Shown: positions 1 to 9,241, numbered from the stretch's first letter. The stretch is DNA of 64,000 bases from Limosilactobacillus reuteri (GCF_003072625.1 NZ_CP027805.1:742001-806000); one strand, 5' to 3'. Notes: a model not told the origin generated them from the sequence alone. Numbers and translations are program-made.

Positions 1-836
1 ATCGTTTGAAGCGTGAAATGCAAACTGATGTGTCCTTAAAGGTTGAAGATACTGATGATCCAGGTGCATGGACCGTTTCAGGCCGTGGGGAATTACACCT
101 TTCTATCTTGATCGAAACTTTACGTCGTGAAGGATATGAATTATCTGTATCACGTCCACAAGTTATTTACCGTGAAATTGATGGAGTAATGAGTGAACCA
201 TTTGAAGAAGTTCAAATTGATACTCCAGATGAATATACTGGGGCAGTTATTGATAGCCTTTCTAAACGTAAGGGTGAAATGAAGAACATGGAACCAGGCG
301 AAAATGGTCAAACTCGCCTTATCTTCTTGGCACCATCACGTGGTCTGATTGGATACTCAACTGAATTTATGACTATGACTCGTGGTTATGGAATTATGAG
401 TCATACCTTTGAAAAGTACGCTCCAGTTATCAAGAACTGGAATCCTGGTCGTCAAAAGGGTACTCTTGTGTCAATGAATGCTGGTAAGGCTACTACTTAC
501 GCAATGATGGGTATCGAAAGTCGTGGTCAATTATTGATTGATCCAGGTACGGAAGTTTACGAAGGTATGATCGTGGGTGAGAACAGTCGTGAAAATGATA
601 TTACTGTTAACATCACCAAGGGTAAGAACTTAACCAACGTTCGTGCTGCTGGTTCTGATGAAATGGCTCACATTAAGACACCTACCCACTTCTCCCTTGA
701 AGAATCACTCGAATTCTTAAATGAAGATGAATACTGTGAAGTAACTCCAGAAAACATCCGTTTACGGAAGAAGACTCTTAACACAAATGCTCGTGAAAAG
801 GAAGCTAAGCGTCGTCGTGCTGCTTCACGGAAGTAA
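1..836 (+). CDS. typA: GTP-binding ribosome-associated protein TypA/BipA, C-terminal part
   Basis: This is the C-terminal 277 or so residues of the translational GTPase TypA (BipA), a ribosome-associated factor linked to stress and cold adaptation and 50S assembly. The reading frame is open to the left edge, so the GTPase domain lies outside the window. Visible here are the EF-G-like domain (GRGELHLSILIETLRREGYE), domain V and the TypA-specific C-terminal domain with SRGLIGYSTEFMT and the basic tail ending RRRAASRK. The family is about 610 residues, so slightly under half is present. A rho-independent hairpin follows directly. Identification is secure; only the left boundary is missing. Confidence 0.96.
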   Translation, partial: RLKREMQTDVSLKVEDTDDPGAWTVSGRGELHLSILIETLRREGYELSVSRPQVIYREIDGVMSEPFEEVQIDTPDEYTGAVIDSLSKRKGEMKNMEPGENGQTRLIFLAPSRGLIGYSTEFMTMTRGYGIMSHTFEKYAPVIKNWNPGRQKGTLVSMNAGKATTYAMMGIESRGQLLIDPGTEVYEGMIVGENSRENDITVNITKGKNLTNVRAAGSDEMAHIKTPTHFSLEESLEFLNEDEYCEVTPENIRLRKKTLNTNAREKEAKRRRAASRK

Positions 837-843
837 ATATTTA

Positions 844-886
844 AAAAAGCTTGGGAGGCTAACTGGCTTTCCGAGCTTTTTTTTTG
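844..886 (+). terminator. typA rho-independent terminator
   Basis: A GC-containing stem (AAAGCTTGGGA pairing with TTTCCGAGCTTT, with one bulge) is followed by a run of nine or more T. It lies directly after the typA stop. A TATAAT hexamer at 890-895 just beyond it could be the -10 of the next gene, but the matching -35 is weak. Confidence 0.8.
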
Positions 887-930
887 TTGTATAATAATGA
901 TTGTATTTTGTTTTTAGGTAGGTGCACTTT

Positions 931-2154
931 GTGAAGAAAAAGAAATTAAGATTCCGTAAGATTCGTTCTGTATGGAATAACGTCCGCTACCTTGATTATT
1001 ATATTTTAGTTCCTTATCTTGCTTTATGCTTAGTAGGAATTGTAATGGTCTATTCAGCGAGTGCTTCAATTGAAATGCAAAATGGTGGAACCCCATTAGG
1101 TTATTTAATAAAACAAACAATCTATGTTGTAATGGGAGTTGCAGTAATGGCATTTATGGCAAATTATCCTTTGCGGCATTATCGAACGCCAAGGTTTTTG
1201 CGGGATTCAACATTGGTGGTTGGTGCTTTACTTGTCATTGTTTTAGTCTTTGGCCGAGCTGTTAACGGCGCTAAAGGTTGGATATCTTTAGGTTTCTTTA
1301 ATATTCAACCGGTGGAAATTTGTAAGCTATATTTTATCTTATATTTAGCTGATCGAATGGCTAAAATTAGGCAACGGGGACAACATTTTACCACTGATGC
1401 TAAAGGCCCTTGGCTCATAATTGTAGTTTTTCTCGGATTGATTATGATTCAACCAGATATTGGAGGAATGGCGATTAACGGAGCAATTATTGCAATTATG
1501 CTGTTAGCGGCTGACTATAAATGGGGCGTTAGTTTGGGGATAATTCTTGTTTTACCAGTGCTTGGCTATCTTGGGTTGGAACGACTTGTTGAAAGTGGTT
1601 TGCTCCAAGGCGGTGGTTACCAAGTTGCGCGTTTTGTTGCTTTTCTAAATCCTTTTGGAAATGCTAGTGGTTCAGGAAGCCAACTGGTTAATTCCTATTA
1701 CGCAATTAGTAATGGCGGTGTATTTGGGGTAGGACTTGGAAATAGTATCCAGAAAATGGGGTATTTGCCAGAACCCAATACCGACTTCATTATGTCAATT
1801 ACTAGTGAAGAGTTGGGTCTAGTTGGGGTAACGGCAATTTTAGTTACTTTACTCTTTTTGATTTGTCGTATTATTCAAGTTGGGGTTCGTGCAGATAGTT
1901 TATATCAAACGCTAATCTGTTATGGCTCAGCAACATTCTTTACAATTGAAACACTCTTTAATATTGGTGGTGTTCTAGGACTCTTACCGATTACGGGAGT
2001 TACCTTCCCATTTATTAGTTATGGGGGATCGAGTATGTTGATTCTTTCTGCGACGGTAGGCATTATAATGAATATTAGTATGCAGCAAAATCGGAATCGC
2101 TTAGTTATGGGAAAACCGTTTGTTCCTGAAGCAGGAGGCGTAAAGAATGTTTAA
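931..2154 (+). CDS. ftsW: FtsW/RodA/SpoVE family SEDS peptidoglycan polymerase
   Basis: A polytopic membrane protein of the SEDS family, which polymerises lipid II into glycan strands with a partner class B PBP at the septum or lateral wall. Around ten hydrophobic segments are visible. Family signatures include VYSASASIE in the first helix, GAKGWISLGFFNIQPVE, PDIGGMAING, and the C-terminal GLLPITGVTFPFISYGGSS. GTG at 931 is chosen because AGGTAGG ends about 8 nt upstream; an earlier in-frame GTG at 922 overlaps that ribosome site. The product is 407 residues, normal for FtsW. FtsW versus RodA cannot be settled without comparison. The 3' end overlaps ylbG by 8 bp. Confidence 0.9.
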   Translation: MKKKKLRFRKIRSVWNNVRYLDYYILVPYLALCLVGIVMVYSASASIEMQNGGTPLGYLIKQTIYVVMGVAVMAFMANYPLRHYRTPRFLRDSTLVVGALLVIVLVFGRAVNGAKGWISLGFFNIQPVEICKLYFILYLADRMAKIRQRGQHFTTDAKGPWLIIVVFLGLIMIQPDIGGMAINGAIIAIMLLAADYKWGVSLGIILVLPVLGYLGLERLVESGLLQGGGYQVARFVAFLNPFGNASGSGSQLVNSYYAISNGGVFGVGLGNSIQKMGYLPEPNTDFIMSITSEELGLVGVTAILVTLLFLICRIIQVGVRADSLYQTLICYGSATFFTIETLFNIGGVLGLLPITGVTFPFISYGGSSMLILSATVGIIMNISMQQNRNRLVMGKPFVPEAGGVKNV

Positions 2155-2431
2155 ACTAATTCCACGCCGTTCCCTGATAATTTACATTAATAACAATCGA
2201 GTGATTCGAGCTCTTCGTCATTATGGTCAGATTGATTACATTTCCCGACGAATGCATTATGTGGTAATGTATGTAGACCAAAGTGATGTCGAAAAAGTAA
2301 AAGAGAAGATAAGTCGATTACGCGCAGTAAAAAAGGTTGAATTATCAGCTCGGCCAGATTTAGATCCGACGTTAGCTGATCTTGAATTAACGGGGGTCTA
2401 TCAATTACATGATGAGGATGATAAAAAATGA
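2147..2431 (+). CDS. ylbG: YlbG family protein (DUF2129)
   Basis: A small 94-residue cytoplasmic protein of the YlbG/UPF0298 family, which has no established biochemical role. The sequence shows the conserved layout: a short strand with IIYINNNRVIRALRHYGQI, then SRRMHYVVMYVD and a helix ending in RAVKKVELSARPDLDPTLADLE. It starts inside the end of the preceding SEDS gene (ATG overlapping its stop) and overlaps rsmD by 4 bp (ATGA), so it is translationally coupled in this operon. The ylbG-rsmD-coaD order matches the conserved Firmicutes cluster. Confidence 0.9.
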   Translation: MFKLIPRRSLIIYINNNRVIRALRHYGQIDYISRRMHYVVMYVDQSDVEKVKEKISRLRAVKKVELSARPDLDPTLADLELTGVYQLHDEDDKK

Positions 2432-2991
2432 GAATTGTTGCAGGTGATTTTGGTGGGCGAAAACTTAGTGCTGTTCCAGGAATGGCGACTCGTCCTACAA
2501 CTGATAAAGTTAAAGAAGCGTTATTTAATATAATTGGTCCTTACTTTAATGGCGGTACTAGTCTAGATCTATTTGCGGGAAGCGGTGGATTAAGTATTGA
2601 AGCTGTATCACGCGGCATCAGTCAGGCGGTTTTAGTTGATCGTCAATATCAAGCAATCAAAACAATTAAGAAGAATATTGATGTTACAAAACATAGCGAA
2701 CAATTTAAGGTTTATAAAATGGACGCTCACAAAGCATTGAATTTGTTCGCGAAAGATAAAATGAAATTTAACTTGGTCTTTTTAGATCCGCCCTATGCTA
2801 AACAGCAAATTGTTAATGATGTTGAGCAAATGGTTAAAAATAATTTGCTAGCTAAAGATGCAATAATTGTGGCAGAAACAGATCACAATGCAAAATTACC
2901 AACAGATTTAGCTGATTTTAACTTTATTCGCCGTCAAGAATATGGAATTACGGTTTTAACAATTTATCAATATGAAGGAGAATCAAAATAA
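2428..2991 (+). CDS. rsmD: 16S rRNA (guanine966-N2)-methyltransferase RsmD
   Basis: An S-adenosylmethionine-dependent methyltransferase that modifies G966 of 16S rRNA during small-subunit assembly. Motif I is visible as LDLFAGSGGLSIEAVSRG near residues 46-63 and the catalytic motif IV as FLDPPYAK near residue 130. The N-terminal RIVAGDFGGRKL and TRPTTDKVKEALFNII segments are typical. At 187 residues it has the usual family length. ATG overlaps the ylbG stop and the TAATG junction couples it to coaD. Confidence 0.96.
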   Translation: MRIVAGDFGGRKLSAVPGMATRPTTDKVKEALFNIIGPYFNGGTSLDLFAGSGGLSIEAVSRGISQAVLVDRQYQAIKTIKKNIDVTKHSEQFKVYKMDAHKALNLFAKDKMKFNLVFLDPPYAKQQIVNDVEQMVKNNLLAKDAIIVAETDHNAKLPTDLADFNFIRRQEYGITVLTIYQYEGESK

Positions 2992-3512
2992 TGAAAGTTG
3001 CAGTTTTTCCTGGATCATTTGACCCATTAACACTTGGACATTTAGATTTAATTAAACGAGGAAGTGCATTATTTGACCAATTAGCAGTAGCGGTAATGAC
3101 TAATGAAAGTAAAAATCCGCTGTTTACTGTTGAAGAAAGAGTAGCGCAAATTAAAGAGGCGGTGAGCGGGCTAGATAATGTTTCAGTTATTACAACAGAG
3201 GGTTTAACTGTTGATCTAATGAACCGCATTGGGGCAGATTACTTAATGCGTGGTTTGCGCAATACTACTGATTTTCAATATGAACGCGATATTGCGGCAA
3301 TGAATAATTTCTTGGATGATCAGTGCGAGACCGTCTTTTTCCTTGCTAAGCCTGAATATCAGCACTTATCTAGTAGTTTGCTGAAAGAAGTAACATCGGC
3401 TGGGGGAGATATCTCAGCTTATCTTCCTGCTAATATTAATGAAGCACTAAAAAAGCGTTTAATGGAACGAGAAATGTTACGGGTTAAGAAAGATAATGAA
3501 AAAGCAAGATAA
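2991..3512 (+). CDS. coaD: Phosphopantetheine adenylyltransferase
   Basis: Catalyses transfer of AMP from ATP to 4'-phosphopantetheine, the fourth step of coenzyme A synthesis. The nucleotidyltransferase signature is FPGSFDPLTLGHLDLI at the N-terminus (T/HxGH type), with the second ATP-site motif SSSLLKEVTSAGGDI near residue 130. MRGLRNTTDFQYERD is the substrate loop. Length (173 residues) is slightly over the usual 160. It is coupled to rsmD by a 1-bp stop/start overlap and overlaps the protease gene downstream by 17 bp. Confidence 0.97.
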   Translation: MKVAVFPGSFDPLTLGHLDLIKRGSALFDQLAVAVMTNESKNPLFTVEERVAQIKEAVSGLDNVSVITTEGLTVDLMNRIGADYLMRGLRNTTDFQYERDIAAMNNFLDDQCETVFFLAKPEYQHLSSSLLKEVTSAGGDISAYLPANINEALKKRLMEREMLRVKKDNEKAR

Positions 3513-4548
3513 TGTAATATTAAGGCGAATAGGGATTGTTTTAGGGCTTGTCCTTTTACTAGGCTGCTTTTTGTTCTGGCCCCTAAATTCCTATATCGAA
3601 AGTCCGGGAACGGCTGCTGATTTACAGTCTTTTGTTAAAATAAAGGGACACCCTGATCGATATAAGGGGAGTTTTATGTTGACGTCGGTGGCGATTCAAC
3701 GCGCCCATCCTGCAACATATTTATATGCCAAAATGATGCCCTATATGTCAATTGAGAGTGCAGAGGATGTAACTGGTGGTCAAAATAGTGCAACTTATGA
3801 TCGTATCCAAAAATTTTATATGGATAGCTCGATTAACGAGGCAATTGCAGTTGCTTATAATGCTGCTCACCAAAAAGTGACGCGACGCTATCTAGGAATT
3901 TATGTATTGCAAGTTCAGCCTAATTCTAAATTTAAACATGATATTCATGTTGGGGATACAATTACAAAAGTAGATGGTTATCACTTTAATACCGCTCAAG
4001 GCTTTCAAAAATATATTGGTGCTAAAAAAGTTGGCACTCCGTTAGCGGTTACTTATACTCGAGATGGGAAAACTAAAACTGTAACTCATCCGCTTGTTAA
4101 AATTGCTAATACTAATAAGCCGGGAATTGGGATCATCCTTACTAACAATATGCAAGTTAAGACTAAGATCCCAGTAAAGATTGATGCTGGTCAATACGGT
4201 GGACCATCCGGTGGCTTAATGTTCAGTTTGCAAATATATCAACAAATTAGTGGAAAAGATTTGCAACGGGGACGTAAAATTGCCGGAACTGGAACGATAA
4301 ATTCAGACGGGACCGTTGGAGAAATTGGTGGAATTGACAAGAAAGTAATCGCCGCGCACCGTGCAGGATCCACTATTTTCTTTGCCCCTTATATAAAACC
4401 AACGAAAGAGATTCTTAAGTATGAAGAAGGCCATCTGACTAATTATCAAATGGCTAAAAAAGCAGCTAAAAAATATGCACCGGGAATGAAGGTTGTCCCA
4501 GTCACTTCCTTTGACGAAGCGGTGAAATATTTACAAACGCATAAGTAA
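3496..4548 (+). CDS. SepM/YlbL family membrane protease (PDZ plus Lon-type serine protease)
   Basis: A 350-residue single-pass membrane protease of the YlbL/SepM family; the streptococcal SepM member processes a competence pheromone. The sequence shows an N-terminal membrane segment (GIVLGLVLLLGCFLFWPLN), a PDZ domain around residues 130-205 (VGDTITKVDGYHFNTAQGFQ) and a C-terminal S16 Lon-like domain. Its Ser is in GGPSGGLMFSL and its Lys in GGIDKKVIAAHRAG. The active face would be outside the cell. It starts within coaD and ends the operon at a terminator. Its substrate here is unknown; proximity to com genes may be coincidental. Confidence 0.9.
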   Translation: MKKQDNVILRRIGIVLGLVLLLGCFLFWPLNSYIESPGTAADLQSFVKIKGHPDRYKGSFMLTSVAIQRAHPATYLYAKMMPYMSIESAEDVTGGQNSATYDRIQKFYMDSSINEAIAVAYNAAHQKVTRRYLGIYVLQVQPNSKFKHDIHVGDTITKVDGYHFNTAQGFQKYIGAKKVGTPLAVTYTRDGKTKTVTHPLVKIANTNKPGIGIILTNNMQVKTKIPVKIDAGQYGGPSGGLMFSLQIYQQISGKDLQRGRKIAGTGTINSDGTVGEIGGIDKKVIAAHRAGSTIFFAPYIKPTKEILKYEEGHLTNYQMAKKAAKKYAPGMKVVPVTSFDEAVKYLQTHK

Positions 4549-4551
4549 ATT

Positions 4552-4592
4552 AAAAAAGCAAGAGGCAGCATTGAAGGTCTCTTGCTTTTTTT
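4552..4592 (+). terminator. Terminator after the ylbG-coaD-protease operon
   Basis: AAAAAAGCAAGAG pairs with CTCTTGCTTTTTT around a 14-nt loop. The symmetric A and T tails allow function in either direction. It separates this operon from comEA. Confidence 0.9.
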
Positions 4593-4643
4593 AATGCAAA
4601 ATTGATTTTTTTACGTATTTATATTTATAGGGAGGTGAGAAAC

Positions 4644-5276
4644 ATGCAGCAATTATCAGAATTATGGATAAAATATCGAGTACAAGTGCTGATGATAGTG
4701 ATTGCTGCAGTGGTTGGGGGATATTGGATGCTTAATAAAAACAATAACGATGCTTTAATTTCAAATACTAATGCTGTTTTAACAAGTAGCGAAACAGGAA
4801 GCAGTTTAACTTCTACCACTACGATGAAGGGGACCGTTGCTATTGACATAAAGGGTGCCGTAAAAATGCCCGGCGTTTATGAATTGAAAGCAGATGATCG
4901 TGTGAACGAAGCCTTGAAAGCGGCAGGTGGACCACTACCCAATGCAGACTTGCGCCAAGTGAATCTTGCTAAACAATTAACAGACCAGCAAATGATCTAT
5001 ATTCCGCTTCAAGGCGAAACGCCGGTAGCTTCCAGCAGTACAGAACCATCAGCAGCTAATAATGAAAATGGTAGCGATAATTCTGCAAAGATAAATCTAA
5101 ATACGGCAACCAAAGAACAACTATGTCAAATAACGGGAATTGGCGATAAAAAAGCAGACTTGATATTACAATACCGACAAGAACACGGTCAGTTTAAGAG
5201 TGTTGACGAACTTAAAGAAATAAATGGCTTTGGCGAAAAAACTGTTGCTAAACTAAAAGATCACCTATCTATCTAG
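4644..5276 (+). CDS. comEA: Competence protein ComEA (DNA receptor)
   Basis: A membrane-anchored double-stranded DNA receptor of the natural transformation machinery. ATG at 4644 has a strong GGGAGGTGAG site; upstream in-frame TTG is not needed. The 210-residue product has one N-terminal membrane helix (VLMIVIAAVVGGYWML), a SLBB-like domain around residues 70-125 (IDIKGAVKMPGVYEL), a Ser/Asn-rich linker, and a C-terminal helix-hairpin-helix pair (INLNTATKEQLCQITGIG and SVDELKEINGFGEKTVAKL). This is the standard ComEA architecture and length. It begins the comEA-comEB-comEC operon. Confidence 0.96.
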   Translation: MQQLSELWIKYRVQVLMIVIAAVVGGYWMLNKNNNDALISNTNAVLTSSETGSSLTSTTTMKGTVAIDIKGAVKMPGVYELKADDRVNEALKAAGGPLPNADLRQVNLAKQLTDQQMIYIPLQGETPVASSSTEPSAANNENGSDNSAKINLNTATKEQLCQITGIGDKKADLILQYRQEHGQFKSVDELKEINGFGEKTVAKLKDHLSI

Positions 5277-5308
5277 TTTTTATTTTTTTGATGAAGATAT
5301 TTGCTATA

Positions 5309-5325
5309 CTATATTTCAAATATAG
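5309..5325. promoter_or_regulatory. Perfect 8-1-8 palindrome abutting the comEB ribosome site
   Basis: CTATATTTCAAATATAG is a perfect inverted repeat with a one-base centre, immediately followed by AGAGGAG. It sits between comEA and comEB. It could be an operator or a weak RNA hairpin affecting the Shine-Dalgarno; the role is not known. Confidence 0.4.
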
Positions 5326-5339
5326 AGGAGTGAAATAAT

Positions 5340-5825
5340 ATGAAACCGAGAATTGATTGGGACCAGTATTTTATGATTCAAGCAGCTTTATTGGCGTCGC
5401 GCAGTACCTGCAACCGCCTTTCAGTAGGTGCAGTTTTAGTTCGTGATAAGCGGATAATTGCGGGTGGGTACAATGGCTCAGTCGCTGGTGATGCACATTG
5501 CATTGATGAAGGCTGCTATTTACGTGATGGACATTGTGTGCGAACTATTCATGCAGAAATGAATGCTCTGTTGCAGTGTGCTAAGTTTGGTATTTCTGCT
5601 GATGGGGCAAGCATTTATGTAACGGATTTCCCTTGCTTACAATGTACCAAAAGCTTATTGCAGACTGGGATTAAGGAGATAAATTATATTCGTAATTATC
5701 ACAATGATGATTACGCAATGAGATTACTTAAACTCAAAAACGTTGCGCTTCATCAGATTAAATTAGATAGTGATATTTTAGAAGAGGTTGATCTGGATCA
5801 GTATATCAACCCAGATCAAAAATAG
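5340..5825 (+). CDS. comEB: ComEB, dCMP deaminase family protein
   Basis: A zinc-dependent cytidine/deoxycytidylate deaminase family protein that converts dCMP to dUMP; in com operons it is conserved but not generally essential for transformation. The zinc site is seen as HAEMNAL near residue 73 and PCLQC near residue 99, with extra Cys/His residues (CIDEGC, DGHC) typical of dCMP deaminases. Length is 161 residues. AGAGGAG lies 9 nt before the ATG. It is followed with no gap by the comEC reading frame. Confidence 0.94.
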   Translation: MKPRIDWDQYFMIQAALLASRSTCNRLSVGAVLVRDKRIIAGGYNGSVAGDAHCIDEGCYLRDGHCVRTIHAEMNALLQCAKFGISADGASIYVTDFPCLQCTKSLLQTGIKEINYIRNYHNDDYAMRLLKLKNVALHQIKLDSDILEEVDLDQYINPDQK

Positions 5826-8102
5826 ATTATTCAACACTTTTGGTTTTTTCCCGCGCTAATTGCAAGTTTAGTAGCAGTTAGTTTCTTTAGTTCATATTGG
5901 TTAATTTTTCTTTTAATTGCTATATTTTACCGAATTGCCGTATTAAAAAGGCCAATAGTATTTGGAATTGGAGTGCTGACATGTTTATTGATGGCAATTT
6001 TGTGTTACAGTCTACAAAAAAATTGGGCAACTATTACGGCAGATAAGCAAATGTAAGTTACTCAAAGAATATTAGTTTACCCTGATGAATTAAAATTCAA
6101 TGGAAATTTTATGACAGGAACTGCGATCGACATTCAAACTGGACAACGTGAAGCAATAATGATGTCGTTTAAGTCACCCCAGATGTTAAAAAATATTGAT
6201 AAGCTTACAATACCCTCGATATGGCTTATTAATGGGCAGTTAAAACCGATTATTCCCCGTACAAATGAAAATCAATTTGATAACTTAACTTATAACCACC
6301 ATCGCCGGATCTGTAATCAAGTTCAAATTAACCGGGTAGAGCAAATGGTTAGGCAAAAAAGAGGAATAGTTGGCTGGTGTCATATATTAAGGAAGCGACT
6401 CAGCCTCTACTTTGAAACTTTACCGCCTCCTCTTAGTGCGTATTGTCAACAATTAATAATTGGTAGTAGTAATGACGATTCCGGCGAATTAATGGTGAGT
6501 ATCAAAAGGCTTGGTCTGCTTCATCTTTTTTGTATTTCAGGAATGCATATTGTCCTTTTTACTGATTTATTCCGGCAATTGTTAGTTTATTTGTGGTGGC
6601 GCAAAGAATCAATTGAATTATTTTTAATTATCATTTTACCGTTTTATCTTATTATTGGTGGTGGAGCAACAAGCTTAATAAGAGCAACCATTATGGCTGA
6701 ACTTGGTCTTCTTCATCGATATTTAAATTTAGACCGTCTTGATGGGTGGGCACTGAGCTTATTAATTGGATTAGTTATTGACCCGTTGCTATTGCTTACA
6801 TTAGGCGGTCAATTAAGCTATTTACTTTCTTTTATTCTTCAAGTTCTTCCAGAATCAGTACGCGGTTTTAAGCAGTCTTTATTATCGAATTTAATTAGTT
6901 TACCTTCCTTATTGAGCTATGTATATGAGGTTCATCTTCTGAGCTTTGGGGTTAGTTATTTAATAATTCCGCTGTTTTCTACGGTTGTTTTTCCGGCGGT
7001 CTTGGTTGGAGCGCTTAGTTTTAGGCTTATTGCGCCACTAACCTATCTAATTAATACTGGGTTAAAATGCTTTCAATATATTTTAAATTGGTTATCTGAT
7101 TTTCCCGGAATGATTCATTTTGGGAAGCCACCATTAATTTTGGCCTTTCTATTATTTGCAGCATCGTTACTTGTCATTTCTCAAGATACATCTTTAAAAT
7201 CATGGAAAATATTAGCCCTATTGTATGTAATTACTGGGGGGATAATTCATTTTCCGTTTAATGGTGAGGTTACTTTTGTTGATATTGGGCAGGGAGATTC
7301 AATAATTATTAGAGAACCTTTTAATCGACGAGTAACAATGATTGACACAGGAGGGAAATTAAATTTTAAAAAGCCAAATTGGGCGATTTCAAAGCACTCT
7401 CAAGATGATGCCCAACGAATAACCATTAATTATTTGAAAAGTAAAGGTATTAGGCGGATTGATAATATTTGTTTAACTCATCATGATGCAGATCATATCG
7501 GCTATTTAACAACCGTTTTGGATAATATAGCGGTGAAAAGACTGATTTTACCGGCAGGGATGGAAAAACAATCAGCACTTCTTAATAAAGTAAGGACTGC
7601 TGAAAAGTCATCGCCAGCGATAGTTCCGGTGACTGATGATGTTAGGTTGCCGTCATTTCCATTACAAATTTTACATCCTTTTGTTCCAGGAGAAGGGAAA
7701 AATGAAGATTCTTTAGTGTTAGCTGGGACATTTGGCGGAAAAAGATTTCTGTTTACTGGAGATTTAGATCAGGAAAATGAAGAAAAGATTGTTCGAAAGT
7801 ATTCACAACTAAAAATAGATATCTTAAAAGCTGGGCATCATGGCAGTAAAACTGCTAGTAGTTATTCATTTTTACAGACAATTGCTCCTAAGTATGCGAT
7901 AATTTCAGCTGGAAGATTTAATAGGTACCATCATCCTGATGAAATAACGATAAGAAATTTTCAAAAATTAAATATTAATTACTTATCAACGCAACAATTT
8001 GGGATGATACAATATGTATACTATGGTCAAAATGGAAAAATAAAAACAACCTTGAGGGGAGATGAAACAAGTTGGACATTGCCCAATTATCTACACAATT
8101 AA
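5826..8102 (+). pseudogene. comEC: comEC, DNA channel protein gene interrupted by an in-frame TAA
   Basis: ComEC forms the inner-membrane channel for single-stranded DNA uptake. The frame from 5826 runs directly into 6111-8102, interrupted only by TAA at 6054-6056. Codons 1-76 encode two or three membrane segments (PALIASLVAVSFFSSYWLIF, GIGVLTCLLMAILCYSL). After the stop the frame resumes with VTQRILVYPDELKFNGNF and continues through the competence domain (HLFCISGMH, GGGATSLIRATIMAELGLLH) to the C-terminal metallo-beta-lactamase-like domain (FVDIGQGDSI, THHDADHIG, GHHGSKTASS). Total length, about 758 codons, equals intact ComEC. Re-initiation at ATG 6111 would give 663 residues lacking the N-terminal helices and part of the OB-fold. 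No ATG, GTG or TTG sits at the very start. A sequencing error is possible; otherwise this is a nonsense mutation, perhaps CAA to TAA. Confidence 0.85.
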
Positions 8103-9109
8103 AAACTAAAACCCCAGCAATGGTATATTTAATTTTAGGAAAACAACAGGTTCTTCAACAACAGGCAATTGATGCCTTTACAAGCCTTATTCCAGAAAAT
8201 GAACAGGTCATGAATGTTGGTCGATATGATATGGAAGCCACACCATTGGCAGTTGCTTTGGATGATGCGATGGCGACTCCATTTTTTGGTGAGCGACGAT
8301 TAGTTATTATCAATAAACCGGTTTTCTTAACTGGTGAAAAAAAGCATTCAAAAGTTGAGCATGATTTGGACAGCTTAAAAAAGTACCTTGAACACCCAGA
8401 ACCGTCTACAATTTTAGTTTTTGCGGCCCCTTATGAAAAGCTTGATGGACGAAAAGGGATTGTAAAACAATTAAAGAAGACAGCGGTTTTAGTTGATGCT
8501 AGTCCACTTGATGAACCAGCAGCTCGTCAAAGAGTGAGAACTCAACTGTCAACTGCTGGTTTTGAAATATCAGAAGCCGCTTTGGATGAGTTGGTTCAAC
8601 GAACTAATGCGGATTATGGGATGATGGATGCAAGCTTAACTAAATTAAAGATTTTAGCTTATCATGAAAAAAAGATTGATCAAAACATGGTAGCCGCTCT
8701 AGTTCCACAATCGTTAGATGAAAATGTCTTTGATTTAGTCACTGCGGTTCTTAAGCATAATCAAATAAAAGCCTTAGATCTCTATCAACAGCTACTAGCA
8801 GGCCAACAGCCACCGTTAAGGATTAATGCGGTGCTAGTAGGTCAGTTTCGGCTGCTGATTCAAATAAAAGTATTAAGCAAACGCGGCCTTACGCAAGGGA
8901 GTCTTGCAAGTCAGCTTAATGTCCATCCTTATCGGATTAAATTAGGATTAAAAACTGTGCGTGATTTTTCAATGCAAGCGTTGGAGAATGCCTATTTGGG
9001 GTTGATTCGTATTGAACAATCTTTGAAAACAACTCAACGCGATCCATCACTTTTGTTTCAGTTATTTATGTTGCAGTATTCTCAGCAGAGCAAAAAAGCA
9101 GGAGCATGA
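8072..9109 (+). CDS. holA: DNA polymerase III subunit delta
   Basis: The delta subunit of the clamp loader, which opens the beta sliding clamp. The 345-residue protein has the HolA layout: an AAA-like N-terminal domain (VYLILGKQQVLQQQAIDAF), the DAMATPFFGERRLVIINKP segment, and a C-terminal collar domain (LLAGQQPPLRINAVLVGQFR, SLKTTQRDPSLLFQLFML). TTG at 8072 is preferred, with GAGGGGAGAT about 8 nt upstream. It overlaps the end of comEC by 31 bp, which is the usual comEC-holA linkage. In relatives rpsT follows directly; here an IS cluster intervenes. Confidence 0.95.
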   Translation: MDIAQLSTQLKTKTPAMVYLILGKQQVLQQQAIDAFTSLIPENEQVMNVGRYDMEATPLAVALDDAMATPFFGERRLVIINKPVFLTGEKKHSKVEHDLDSLKKYLEHPEPSTILVFAAPYEKLDGRKGIVKQLKKTAVLVDASPLDEPAARQRVRTQLSTAGFEISEAALDELVQRTNADYGMMDASLTKLKILAYHEKKIDQNMVAALVPQSLDENVFDLVTAVLKHNQIKALDLYQQLLAGQQPPLRINAVLVGQFRLLIQIKVLSKRGLTQGSLASQLNVHPYRIKLGLKTVRDFSMQALENAYLGLIRIEQSLKTTQRDPSLLFQLFMLQYSQQSKKAGA

Positions 9110-9183
9110 GATACAAAAAAGGGGGCTCTGACATAAGTCCCTAAATTAAGAAGATCCATTCGGAAATTGAAAAGGGCTATAAT

Positions 9184-9234
9184 GCCCTCTGAGTATACAG
9201 ATGAAATAGAAAATTCATCTTATACTCGGAGGGC
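9184..9234 (+). promoter_or_regulatory. Stem-loop burying the orfA ribosome site (copy 1)
   Basis: GCCCTCTGAGTATA pairs with TATACTCGGAGGGC, with an inner GATGAA/TTCATC stem, followed by TTTTTC. The GGAGG site for the orfA start at 9242 is in the 3' arm. Transcripts entering from outside would fold and hide the site, and the T run could also terminate them. The same hairpin is at 18903-18953 in copy 2. Confidence 0.7.
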
Positions 9235-9241
9235 TTTTTCT

